The position numbers and the translations under genes were made by a program. This document shows, in pieces, positions 18,150-24,606 of a DNA stretch of 35,418 nt (position 1 is its first letter; every line of letters begins with the position of its first letter). The stretch is from a virus: IMG/VR virus record IMGVR_UViG_3300047378_000175, positions 1 to 35,418 of that record, one strand, 5' to 3'. Under the pieces are notes generated by a model. It was not told the origin of the DNA. It ran no database searches and saw nothing but the letters and a program-made list of their open reading frames with translations.

Positions 18150-18755
18150 TTATTCTATAATATATTCGTCTCCTTTTTTAGTGTAACCTGCTCTTCTGAA
18201 TATTTCATCTAAGTTGAGGTGTATGTCTTTCTCTAATGGGTCAGCTATTGCATTTATTTGTTGCATCGCAATCTCTATAGCATCCCCTATAAAATTAGTA
18301 GGTTGACTACCATAGGTTCTTATTTTACGTCTTATAAGACCTGCTATAGTTCTTATTGCAGCATCGCTTCTAGTGATAAACTTACCTCTAGCATCTCTAA
18401 GTCTAACAGGTTTTGATTTTATCCAATCTACTAATTCGTCTACGTCAGGAACTTGCTTAGTACCCTCGTCTACTTTCTCTCCGTAGCTATTACCCGTAAC
18501 CCCTAATGAAAAAGAACCCCCACTTATAGATTTATTTAGTCCCGCTTTAGTCATTTTTACCCTTAAGCTATTAGCCAAACTTCCCGTGGAATCTATAGGC
18601 TCGTTTATAGTTCTACCATTTGGAAATGCTTTTGTAGGGGGATACCTACGTTGTCTATTTCTGCCTATTTCTATTTTAAGGAGCTTGATTAAACGCTTGG
18701 AAAAACCAAACATATAAGCCTCTGTGTTGCGTAATTTCAATCTACTTACAGACAT
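18150..18755 (-). CDS. HK97 gp10-like tail completion / neck protein candidate
   Basis: 201 residues, basic. The GSLANSLRVKMTK strand, SYGEKVDEGTKQVPDVDELVDWIKSK turn and the RTIAGLIRRKIRTYG helix parallel gp10-like head-tail joining proteins (typical pattern: a ligand-like EYG/DEGT turn, then a helix with IA--I-RKI). The gene overlaps the 163-residue gene by 10 nt. Position after the terminator candidate and before tail proteins agrees with a neck role. Confidence 0.6.
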   Translation of the reverse strand: MSVSRLKLRNTEAYMFGFSKRLIKLLKIEIGRNRQRRYPPTKAFPNGRTINEPIDSTGSLANSLRVKMTKAGLNKSISGGSFSLGVTGNSYGEKVDEGTKQVPDVDELVDWIKSKPVRLRDARGKFITRSDAAIRTIAGLIRRKIRTYGSQPTNFIGDAIEIAMQQINAIADPLEKDIHLNLDEIFRRAGYTKKGDEYIIE

Positions 18756-19237
18756 GATGTACCATCAGCGTTAATTAGTGCCATATCATTATTAGGAACT
18801 TCTATATTGATAACCATTGACCAACCAGTAAGCAAGTTTTCAAACCTATCTTCGAACAGACTCGCAGTTACAGTTTCATTAAGTTCATAATCGTTTGTTT
18901 CCATGCCACCTCTACGAAGTGAGCTTTGCAATCCATTGATAACAGTAAGCATTGAATTAAGAATATCTTGCTTGTTATCCAAACCAAGATGAGGTTTTGT
19001 CTTATCCTGTTTATCGTCTTTATCTTCATCTACAATATCCATAACTATAATATTCATAGAGAAAGTCATTTTAAACTCATCGAACGTAACATCATTGACG
19101 TTTACATGGGATAGCGGGAATATCGTTTGCTTAGACAAATCCACTTCCATTATATCACCGAATGTCACAGTATTGATATTATTATTGCCAATTAAATAAT
19201 TGTAGATATTATCAATAAGATTATAGTATGTTTTCAT
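18746..19237 (-). CDS. Tail terminator / completion protein candidate
   Basis: 163 residues with an N-terminal helix (LIDNIYNYLIGN), beta strands FKMTFSMNIIVMDIVDE, a charged loop DKDDKQDKTKPH, a helix DILNSMLTVINGLQSSLRR, and a final strand WSMVINIEVPNND. This alpha-beta order (helix, strands, long loop, helix, strands) fits the tail terminator fold. Start codon shares TAATG with the stop of the frameshifted chaperone frame, an independent sign that the shifted frame is translated. Confidence 0.6.
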   Translation of the reverse strand: MKTYYNLIDNIYNYLIGNNNINTVTFGDIMEVDLSKQTIFPLSHVNVNDVTFDEFKMTFSMNIIVMDIVDEDKDDKQDKTKPHLGLDNKQDILNSMLTVINGLQSSLRRGGMETNDYELNETVTASLFEDRFENLLTGWSMVINIEVPNNDMALINADGTSCL

Positions 19238-20000
19238 TATTTCTTATATGCTTTCTTAATCATTTGAGCCTCTAACTGGTTCTTCTCCTTTTCAAACACT
19301 AAATAGTTTAAACACTTGAAAAGCTCTTGTGAGGTAACGTCATCGAATTTGAGGACATCTCCTTTAGCAAGTGCGTAAATTGACTGATACCAACCCCACT
19401 TTGAGCTAAAGTTTCCTTGAGCTGAGAGGTCTGTGGATTCTTCCGCATCTCCATCTCCATATAATTCAGGGTAGCTAGAGACAACTCCTTCCCTAAATCG
19501 TAAAAAAAAACCATCGCCCCCATTACAACATCCATTGGCATCTCTTTTATGAGATTCTGAATGTCCTCATTTGGAGAGTAAGGAGCAATGGTATACTTAT
19601 CCTTAGATTTGAAATTAACTGGTCGGAAAAGCACTGCCATAGCTTTGTGCATTTGTTGCCAATCAGAAATTGTGTTTTCTAAGTCTATGTATTCTCCAAG
19701 TGAGATATCGTCAAGCTTCGGTATAAATCCCATTTCAACATCAAGAAGATTAAAGTTCCTGATTAAACTAGGCTTTTCTTTAAATGCTTCTCCAAGGATG
19801 TTTATAACCTTCTCTGCCTCTACCATCGGTATCTGTTCTACATCACGCAATGTAATGTTACAGAATATTTCAATGAGCTTCTTATTTAGAAATTCATCTG
19901 CTCCCTCATTTTCATCTGATATCTTAATGTACTTTTGGTATTGCCCAAGAGTAATATCATTGAGAGTTGTTGGAACTTCTAATTCAATCTTCTTTCTCAT
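19237..20000 (-). CDS. Tail assembly chaperone, -1 frameshift (G-T-like) product
   Basis: Frame 0 from 20000 to 19503 (166 codons), then a -1 slip on T-TTT-TTT continues as TTA CGA for 88 codons to TAA at 19237-19239, giving about 254 residues. The -1 frame is open from about 19557 but has no early ATG, so it needs frameshifting. Its end is clearly protein-like: SSKWGWYQSIYALAKGDVLK and LFKCLNYLVFEKEKNQLEA. The W-GWYxSIY-LA-G...YL-FEKEK pattern occurs in tail chaperone extensions of related phages. Lambda gpG/gpGT is the precedent. The true slip position and efficiency are not proven by sequence alone. Confidence 0.7.
19308..20000 (-). CDS. Tail assembly chaperone, unshifted (G-like) product
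   Basis: 230 residues. Starts MRKKIELEVPTTLNDITLGQ and continues YQKYIKISDENEGADEF, FCNITLRDVEQIPMVEAEKV and then DDISLGEYIDLENTISDWQQMHKAMAVLFRP in overlapping parts. The LxDITLGQYQKY and SLGEYIDLEN-W signatures mark a chaperone-like protein upstream of tail genes in Bacteroidetes phages. It is the first gene of the late unit behind promoter C. At residues 163-166 the gene reads ATG GTT TTT TTT TAC, a run of nine T (19502-19510) and a classic -1 slippage site. Unshifted translation ends at 19308. Confidence 0.75.
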   Translation of the reverse strand: MRKKIELEVPTTLNDITLGQYQKYIKISDENEGADEFLNKKLIEIFCNITLRDVEQIPMVEAEKVINILGEAFKEKPSLIRNFNLLDVEMGFIPKLDDISLGEYIDLENTISDWQQMHKAMAVLFRPVNFKSKDKYTIAPYSPNEDIQNLIKEMPMDVVMGAMVFFYDLGKELSLATLNYMEMEMRKNPQTSQLKETLAQSGVGISQFTHLLKEMSSNSMTLPHKSFSSV

Positions 20001-20024
20001 ATATTATAATAATTAAAAATCAAT

Positions 20025-20057
20025 AAAATGTACCTTAATAAATTGCAACTGTCTAAA
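20025..20057 (-). promoter_or_regulatory. Promoter C (late unit)
   Basis: On the minus strand TTTAGACAGTTGCA (20044-20057), an 11-nt gap, then TACATTTT (20025-20032), close to the Bacteroidetes -7 box TAnnTTTG. The predicted start near 20018 leaves an 18-nt leader before the ATG of the tail chaperone. Shares GrCAGTTrCA with promoters A and B. Likely drives the whole late region. Confidence 0.5.
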
Positions 20058-20092
20058 TGGCATATTAATATATATAGTTATATATATATAGA

Positions 20093-20177
20093 GTTACACT
20101 GTATAAAGTTACTCTATGTGTATATCATGTTACTCTGTGTGTATACTGTGTTACTCTATATATTGATATATTACTTG
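20093..20177. repeat. 21-nt-period GTTACTCT repeats
   Basis: GTTACTCT starts at 20108, 20129 and 20150, exactly 21 nt apart. The units continue with similar sequence (rTrTGTATAynnT). Degenerate copies are GTTACACT at 20093 and ATTACTTG at 20170. A 30-nt AT run precedes them (20061-20090). The period equals two helical turns, so bound proteins would align on one face. Fits either iterons of a replication origin or activator sites 75-140 nt upstream of promoter C. Confidence 0.75.
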
Positions 20178-20224
20178 AAATAAAAATAACTTTATACATC
20201 TATATGCCAAATAGGCACGTGCAA

Positions 20225-20479
20225 TTATTTATTGTATTTGTCGTGGAGAAAACAGTATAGCTCCCAGTATTTCATCTGTGAATCTTCAAAGGAATACCGT
20301 ACATCGCTTTTAGTGATGTTGCCAAATAGATTTACTTCGATTTGATAATCTTCCTGATTATACCTCTTCGGCACTAAAGAAACCTTAATGTTGTTATCTA
20401 TACACCATGAGCAACACTTCCATTGGTCTTTCCTGTAGATGCCAATAAAAAGTTCCTTTTTCTTTTTAGCTTTTCTCAT
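20225..20479 (-). CDS. 84-residue hypothetical protein
   Basis: Starts MRKAKKKKELFIGIYRK, followed by CCSWCIDNN (three Cys in five residues) and alternating strands (IKVSLVPKRYNQEDY, EVNLFGNITKS), ending in an aromatic helix YWELYCFLHDKYNK. No known family. It stands alone between a 289-nt non-coding leader and the repeat/promoter region, so it is expressed separately from the late operon. The basic start and Cys cluster permit a nucleic-acid or metal-binding role; it could be a regulator of the nearby late promoter, but nothing proves that. Confidence 0.6.
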   Translation of the reverse strand: MRKAKKKKELFIGIYRKDQWKCCSWCIDNNIKVSLVPKRYNQEDYQIEVNLFGNITKSDVRYSFEDSQMKYWELYCFLHDKYNK

Positions 20480-20768
20480 GGGTATTGCTAAGATACTAAA
20501 TAAATATTACTAATCCAAGTGGCAGGTGCAAAATGTGTTGTGTGTAGAGAGTAGTCTAATAAGCTACGACACTCGGTTTTCCGTCAGAGTACCTCAAATA
20601 AGCCTCTCTAACGAACGATAATTATCTCAGTGGGGTCTATGTATCATAATTATACAAAAGTCTCTCAAATGTGCCTCTAAATGCGTCTGAGAGGATACGA
20701 AGCTACCTTTTCAAGTCCTTTTTAATTCTCTTTTATTGATTTACAACCATTTAGCAAAATATAGGGTA
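20480..20768. other. Non-coding region with degenerate repeats
   Basis: About 290 nt without a convincing ORF. On the minus strand three related segments recur: GGCACATTTGAGAGACT (20660-20676), GGCTTATTTGAGGTACTCT (20586-20604) and AGCTTATTAGACTACTCTC (20547-20565). There is a perfect palindrome GATAATTATC near 20618-20627. A weak TATCTTAG box lies at 20488-20495, 20 nt below a TTG. Could be a leader, an untranslated RNA or a protein-binding region. Confidence 0.5.
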
Positions 20769-20795
20769 CAAAAAAACCGCCCATTAAGAGCGGTT
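20769..20795 (-). terminator. Rho-independent terminator
   Basis: Minus strand AACCGC, loop TCTTAATGG, GCGGTT, then TTTTTG. Lies 26 nt after the stop of the 49-residue gene and ends the small-ORF unit. Confidence 0.8.
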
Positions 20796-20820
20796 ATATT
20801 TAATTAATCAGTGGTAAGGT

Positions 20821-20970
20821 TTAATTTTGATTATCAAATCTATAGGATAAATCATTTAAGTATGTTTCCATGTGTTTAATGTTTTTATATTGTTGCCCAT
20901 AGAAAGTACAAATTTCTTTTAATTCCTTTTTGCTTTTTCTGTTATATTCGAATTGTTCCTTATTTGCCAT
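20821..20970 (-). CDS. 49-residue hypothetical protein
   Basis: Small ORF: ATG 20968-20970, TAA 20821-20823. Charged helical protein (EYNRKSKKELKEICTFYGQQ, then MET-LNDLSYRFDNQN). Its start lies inside the end of the 52-residue gene (11-nt overlap) and a terminator follows its stop, so it is the last gene of a unit. Function unknown. Confidence 0.5.
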   Translation of the reverse strand: MANKEQFEYNRKSKKELKEICTFYGQQYKNIKHMETYLNDLSYRFDNQN

Positions 20971-21118
20971 AATCAGTATAGGTTTTTACATATTCTCTAA
21001 AGTGTTTTTTATTTCTTGCTTTATTATTGGTATCGTATAGGTGCCGAACACATAAATTTTTATGTATTGTTGAATACTCAAAATAACCATGATTAACCTT
21101 TGTTATAAATATCTCCAT
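20960..21118 (-). CDS. 52-residue hypothetical protein
   Basis: ATG 21116-21118, TAA 20960-20962. Begins MEIFITKVNHGYFEYST and is basic and Tyr/His-rich (CVRHLYDTNNKARNKKHF). It starts 2 nt after the stop of the 97-residue gene and overlaps the next by 11 nt, so it belongs to the same transcript. No family recognised. Confidence 0.5.
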   Translation of the reverse strand: MEIFITKVNHGYFEYSTIHKNLCVRHLYDTNNKARNKKHFREYVKTYTDYGK

Positions 21119-21120
21119 GT

Positions 21121-21414
21121 TTATTTATTTAAGTTAGTTAATTTTATTTCCTTTGTTTTTATTTTGGTTCTTATTTCATCGGTGGACAAATTACCATAAT
21201 AAGCATTTGAATATAAAAACTCTTTTAAATATTTTATTGTGGTTCTTGAATAGTCCCAATAAAAAGAATCTAAATAAATAATGTTTTTGACGGTGTCAAT
21301 TTTGCAAATGATACTTTTATAAGACTGAAAAAATACTTTTGAGCCGTTTGTTATTTTAAATTGGTTTGGTACAGCGTTTCCGCTCCTAGTGCTTTTTAGT
21401 TGTGTTACTTTCAT
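21121..21414 (-). CDS. 97-residue hypothetical protein
   Basis: Basic protein with alternating strands: SGNAVPNQFKITNGSKVFFQ, SIICKIDTVKNIIYLDSFYW, then a helix DYSRTTIKYLKEFLY and a Lys/Thr-rich end. The layout suggests a small beta-alpha domain. Unrecognised. Gap of 2 nt to the next gene and 11 nt from the upstream gene support one operon of four small genes. Confidence 0.6.
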   Translation of the reverse strand: MKVTQLKSTRSGNAVPNQFKITNGSKVFFQSYKSIICKIDTVKNIIYLDSFYWDYSRTTIKYLKEFLYSNAYYGNLSTDEIRTKIKTKEIKLTNLNK

Positions 21415-21425
21415 TTTAATAGTTT

Positions 21426-21611
21426 TTAAGCGTTAATAATAATTTGAGTAAATACCCATATAAAAAAAGGTATAAATAAATAAAGAGCGTTTTTGCTCAC
21501 TTTGTCAATAGTTCGAATAATTTTTTTTTGTTCGAATGTGTCATCTAATATGCCGTAGGGGTCATTATTGAAAATTTCGTTTAATACTTGTTCTTTTGTT
21601 TTTTGTTTCAT
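21426..21611 (-). CDS. 61-residue membrane-anchored protein
   Basis: A charged N-terminal part (KQKTKEQVLNEIFNNDPYG, KKIIRTIDKVSKNA) is followed by a single C-terminal hydrophobic helix (LYLFIPFFIWVFTQIII, about residues 43-59). This is a tail-anchored layout with a cytoplasmic N-terminus. First gene of the small-ORF unit, 45 nt after a candidate promoter. Possibly a host-takeover or exclusion factor (inference only). Confidence 0.6.
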   Translation of the reverse strand: MKQKTKEQVLNEIFNNDPYGILDDTFEQKKIIRTIDKVSKNALYLFIPFFIWVFTQIIINA

Positions 21612-21642
21612 AATAATAAAATTAGTTAATATTTAATTTGCT

Positions 21643-21656
21643 TGTGATGTTTCACA
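21643..21656. promoter_or_regulatory. Candidate operator TGTGA-N4-TCACA
   Basis: Perfect 5-bp inverted repeat TGTGA TGTT TCACA between the candidate -7 box and the ATG of the 61-residue gene. The position would let a bound dimer block the promoter at 21660-21690. The site is short, so this is weak evidence. Confidence 0.35.
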
Positions 21657-21659
21657 TGT

Positions 21660-21690
21660 CAAAGTAAATACAGAAAGCCGAGAAAATCAA
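21660..21690 (-). promoter_or_regulatory. Candidate promoter of small-ORF unit
   Basis: On the minus strand TTG (21688-21690), a 21-nt gap, then TACTTTG (21660-21666), one base short of TAnnTTTG. It lacks the GrCAGTTrCA element. About 45 nt upstream of the first ATG of this unit. Confidence 0.3.
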
Positions 21691-21733
21691 CGCCATTTAT
21701 TATTTTAACAAAACTTTAACATTTGCCAAAACC

Positions 21734-21765
21734 AAAAGGGGAACGACATTTTCAGCCGAACCCCT
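21734..21765 (-). terminator. Terminator-like hairpin after methyltransferase unit
   Basis: Minus strand AGGGG TT CGGC, loop TGAAAAT, GTCG TT CCCCT, then TTT. Two short stems separated by a T-T internal loop. The upper arm overlaps the first copy of the 17-bp tandem repeat. Confidence 0.5.
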
Positions 21766-21826
21766 ATTGAATTCACACCCCTATTGAATTCACATTTTAG
21801 GGTATTGAATTTACACCTATTGAATT
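21761..21826. repeat. TATTGAATT direct repeats
   Basis: CCCCTATTGAATTCACA occurs twice in perfect tandem (21761-21777, 21778-21794). Two further copies of TATTGAATTTA follow at 21803 and 21818. The last overlaps the methyltransferase stop codon. Spacing of the cores is 17, 21 and 15 nt. Candidate protein-binding array. Confidence 0.75.
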
Positions 21827-22572
21827 TAAAACATCCTGAGCTGTGTTTTATATTTGTAGAGTCTTTTCTCTGCGAACTCTAAATATTTTTCTGATATCTC
21901 GCTCCCAATGTAATTCCTTTTAAGTAGTATTGAAGCTTTAGCAGTAGTGCCAGTTCCCATGAATGGGTCGTATATCAAGTCTCCCTCTTTCGAGAAGTAG
22001 TTAATGAAGTGTTTAGGTAGCCAATCACCAAAGGCAAAAGAATGGTTTCCAGTCTCCTTATCTGAGTTTACTGGTTTAATTATTAGATTCTTAATGTAAT
22101 CTCCATTGTGATTTGAGAAGTTACAATACTGGAAATTGTTTTTACTAGGGGTATCTTTAGATATACAAAATATATATTCTATTCCATTAGATACTCCAGT
22201 GTCAAGTATGGAGCTTGGGGGGTTGGATTTACACCAGAAAAACACGTGTTTTATTGAGTCTTTATATTCTGACATAATATGGTTTATAATTCCTTTGTTG
22301 CCAGAAACCTCTTGTATATTATAAAATACATGGTGTTTAGTTACCCTATACAATTCGTCTATCCACTTTGATGTCTGGGCAAAATATTCATCAACCTTTA
22401 GATTGTCGGAATAATCAGAATACTTTATTCTTTTGTTCTTCCAGTGTCCATTCCTACGAACATTTCCTATATTGTATGGAGGGGAGGTAACAACCACATC
22501 CACGAAGTTATCCTTCATTTTGGACATGGTTGTCAAACAATCCTCTTGATATATCTTGTTTATATCAATCAT
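21826..22572 (-). CDS. DNA N4/N6-methyltransferase, beta-class order
   Basis: 248 residues. The catalytic motif TSPPYN is near residue 29-34, and the AdoMet-binding motif DPFMGTGTTAKA comes late (about residues 202-213). The order catalytic then binding is the beta type. Also visible: YRVTKHHVFYNIQEVSGNKG and IGSEISEKYLEFAEKRL. It should methylate adenine N6 or cytosine N4; the specificity cannot be read. No cognate restriction enzyme is beside it, so protection of phage DNA from host nucleases is likely. Overlaps the ParB-like gene by 8 nt. Confidence 0.85.
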   Translation of the reverse strand: MIDINKIYQEDCLTTMSKMKDNFVDVVVTSPPYNIGNVRRNGHWKNKRIKYSDYSDNLKVDEYFAQTSKWIDELYRVTKHHVFYNIQEVSGNKGIINHIMSEYKDSIKHVFFWCKSNPPSSILDTGVSNGIEYIFCISKDTPSKNNFQYCNFSNHNGDYIKNLIIKPVNSDKETGNHSFAFGDWLPKHFINYFSKEGDLIYDPFMGTGTTAKASILLKRNYIGSEISEKYLEFAEKRLYKYKTQLRMF

Positions 22573-23365
22573 TACTAATTAACTTATTGAACTCAAAGTC
22601 TGTCATATTATAAATTTCTTGGAGTTTATCCTTGATATTCTCTCTGTGTTGTGTAATCATCTGTTTCTTTGATTTTAAATAACTTATATAACTATCAGCT
22701 CTACTTACAAAATCCTTAACATTGCCCTCTGATTTAAATTTAACTGACTTACCAAAAGCAACCACTCCAGATAAAGTGTGAGATGGAAATTTATATTTGA
22801 GTCTAAAATGTTTTGTCAACTGGTAAGTTGTTTGAGCAACTACCATTTCATTGAAAATTATAGTACCCTTTTTAAACTTCTCTTTATCCTTCACAAAGAT
22901 ACTGAGTATTTTGTCTAAAGATAAGCTACTTTCCTCCATTCTATTCTTTAGCATTTCATAATTAGGATATTGTTCATTGTCATACCCAAAATTTAACCAT
23001 GAATGAAGAAAGTCATTGAGAATCCATCCTTTACCAGTGGTGTTTAGTTTTGCGATTAAATCTATCACATCTCTTTTGGCATCACACTTAACAACTGACA
23101 CCTCTACTAAATCCTTTGGTTTCATCAATTTATAAATACCTGTTAATGTATGTTGTCCATCCCCGATAGCTCTTTTGTTTTTGTCATAATTCAAGATAAC
23201 TATAACTGGAAGTTTTATCAACCCATAGGTTAATATTGAATCTCTAATCCCACTTGCGTGGTTCTCCTTGATTTTTCTATTAAATGGTAATAGATTCTCT
23301 TGTTTAAGCAGTTCGCCTACTTCTTTTTTTGTGATTGTAATTGTTGATGTTTTGTAATGTTTCAT
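22565..23365 (-). CDS. ParB/sulfiredoxin-fold nuclease-like protein
   Basis: 266 residues. Residues about 25-90 have FNRKIKENHASGIRDSILTYG, LIKLPVIVILNYDKNKRAIG and the hallmark GDGQHTLTGIYKL, the N-terminal ParB (Srx-like) fold. No helix-turn-helix or centromere-binding region is evident; the rest is helical and basic. Such proteins occur next to or fused with DNA methyltransferases in phages, and the 8-nt overlap suggests the two act together. A CTPase or nuclease activity is possible; partitioning is unlikely in a lytic phage. Confidence 0.7.
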   Translation of the reverse strand: MKHYKTSTITITKKEVGELLKQENLLPFNRKIKENHASGIRDSILTYGLIKLPVIVILNYDKNKRAIGDGQHTLTGIYKLMKPKDLVEVSVVKCDAKRDVIDLIAKLNTTGKGWILNDFLHSWLNFGYDNEQYPNYEMLKNRMEESSLSLDKILSIFVKDKEKFKKGTIIFNEMVVAQTTYQLTKHFRLKYKFPSHTLSGVVAFGKSVKFKSEGNVKDFVSRADSYISYLKSKKQMITQHRENIKDKLQEIYNMTDFEFNKLISND

Positions 23366-23381
23366 CTTCTTTTGTGTTAAA

Positions 23382-23924
23382 TTATACTAAATAACTTAGG
23401 GGATTATCCCCTCTTGAAAAATAAGTGCCATCCTCTAAGAAGACGAAATTTCCTTGTTGAAATTTGGTAGAGATATAATCTTTACTTATATAAGTTTCTG
23501 CTTCCTCCCTACATGCTCTCAGCCACTCTCTAAAGCATCTTTCTAGTATCACGTTAGGGTCAAGCTCATTGTCTTCGTAAACAGCCTCCCTAAGCTCTCT
23601 AAACAAGTGGACATCTGCGAAGTATCCAGTGAATAACCCATCCATCTTAGACAATTCGTTGATTATCTCATAAAAGTCAATATTTTTGTATTTCCATTGC
23701 TTCCTAAATTTACAGTAGCTTTTTTCAGTAGCATCGTAAAAGTCAATATTGAAGTCAGTTACTTTTGTGCCTAATATCTTGGCGAATTCAAATAGACTAT
23801 TTATAGATTCATCGGCATAAAAATACCCTGCTTTGATAGTAGCTTCTGTCTCATTGTAGAGAGCCTCAATCTGAGACTCCCTACTGAGTTGGTCAAATCT
23901 AAATAGCTTGTCGATACCTCTCAT
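23382..23924 (-). CDS. Phage protein of the F-x-LS-E-x-Q-x-E-A type
   Basis: 180 residues with the opening FRFDQLSRESQIEALYNETE, ESINSLFEFAKILGTKVTDF, NIDFYDATEKSYCKFRKQWK and GLFTGYFADVHLF. I know this layout (FDxLSxEAxxxA followed by a strand-rich acidic domain with a GLTGYCAD-like turn) from many phages and mobile elements without a defined biochemical role. Strongly acidic. In an operon with the methyltransferase, so an anti-defence function is conceivable but not shown. Confidence 0.65.
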   Translation of the reverse strand: MRGIDKLFRFDQLSRESQIEALYNETEATIKAGYFYADESINSLFEFAKILGTKVTDFNIDFYDATEKSYCKFRKQWKYKNIDFYEIINELSKMDGLFTGYFADVHLFRELREAVYEDNELDPNVILERCFREWLRACREEAETYISKDYISTKFQQGNFVFLEDGTYFSRGDNPLSYLV

Positions 23925-24139
23925 TATAAATCTATTTTAATCTTATCCATTATAGCTTCCTTGATTTCGTTTCTGTTATCCCAGAACCATTCATGCCAAT
24001 CTCCTGTTACTACTGAGGTATTTAGATTTTCATCTATAATATAGCTCAGGTTATCTTCTATTGCATTTAAGGTATCTCCTACTATCTCTTCAAAGATATC
24101 TCCTTCTGTGTTGTTTGTTGGGTCTATCATGCGTTCCAT
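23924..24139 (-). CDS. 71-residue acidic protein
   Basis: Very acidic and helical: EGDIFEEIVGDTLNAIEDNL, then VVTGDWHEWFWDNRNEIKEA with a Trp-rich centre. The start overlaps the preceding gene by 16 nt, and the stop shares bases with the next start. The high negative charge would allow DNA mimicry, a known tactic of phage anti-restriction proteins, but there is no sequence match. Confidence 0.55.
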   Translation of the reverse strand: MERMIDPTNNTEGDIFEEIVGDTLNAIEDNLSYIIDENLNTSVVTGDWHEWFWDNRNEIKEAIMDKIKIDL

Positions 24140-24309
24140 ATATCATGTATTAGTTTTACTGGGTCTTGTTCTTCCTCACTCCAACATTTCATAATTTGTT
24201 CTCCAGTGGAGTTATCAATGTAGAATGTGTATTTACCAAATTGGTTTTCTATTGTAACATAACAAGCCTCTGGGCTTCGATGTGTTATTTTCATTGTTGG
24301 TGTTCTCAT
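24127..24309 (-). CDS. 60-residue hypothetical protein
   Basis: Reads as a small beta sheet followed by a helix: THRSPEACYVTIENQFGKYT, YIDNSTGEQIMKCWSEEEQD. The gene is packed between the WYL_2-like gene (2-nt gap) and the acidic protein gene (13-nt overlap). Unrecognised function. Confidence 0.55.
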   Translation of the reverse strand: MRTPTMKITHRSPEACYVTIENQFGKYTFYIDNSTGEQIMKCWSEEEQDPVKLIHDIWNA

Positions 24310-24311
24310 GA

Positions 24312-24581
24312 TTATTTGTTATTAAAGTTAAACGTTTCACCTTCTATCTTAATCCAGATGAGTTTGGCATAATTGATAAACCTATGACCATCATTATTCA
24401 TATCGAATACTGGAATAAGGTTAGCTGTGATTGGGTCGAAGTTTCTACCCTTACCTTTGACATGCTTTACAACACCTGTTCTACAATTCATGGTTCTAAT
24501 AGAGCCGTCTTTCTTAACGAACTTGGCAGAGAATACTTTACCTGTAGATACTTTGTCTAAAATTTCTTGTAGTGTAATCAT
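24312..24581 (-). CDS. WYL_2-like SH3 beta-barrel protein
   Basis: 89 residues. The N-terminal helix is followed by VFSAKFVKKDGSIRTMNCRT, GVVKHVKGKGR, LIPVFDMNNDGHRFINYAKL and WIKIEGETF. The FVKKDGS-R-MNCRTGV...K-GR-F...VFD...FR-I pattern fits the small Sm/SH3-like (WYL_2) family found in phages; its ligand is unknown, perhaps nucleic acid. First gene behind promoter A with a predicted leader of about 20 nt. Confidence 0.65.
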   Translation of the reverse strand: MITLQEILDKVSTGKVFSAKFVKKDGSIRTMNCRTGVVKHVKGKGRNFDPITANLIPVFDMNNDGHRFINYAKLIWIKIEGETFNFNNK

Positions 24582-24606
24582 AATGTTTATTGTTTTAATT
24601 CGATTG

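Noticed and set aside
20093-20177. CRISPR array
   Set aside because: Only three 8-nt exact repeats with similar, not unique, spacers. There are no 25-40-nt repeats and no cas genes.
20480-20768. tRNA gene in the non-coding region
   Set aside because: No cloverleaf with T-arm and acceptor pairing could be drawn by eye on either strand.
21761-21794. GAATTC sites in the repeat array as a sign of avoidance or methylation target
   Set aside because: GAATTC also occurs at many other places (near 261, 5488, 9689, 10320, 13130), so the sites are not special to the array.
22565-23365. Partitioning (ParB) system implying a plasmid-like prophage
   Set aside because: No ParA ATPase, no centromere-binding domain, no integrase or repressor; the ParB-like fold alone is common in lytic phages.
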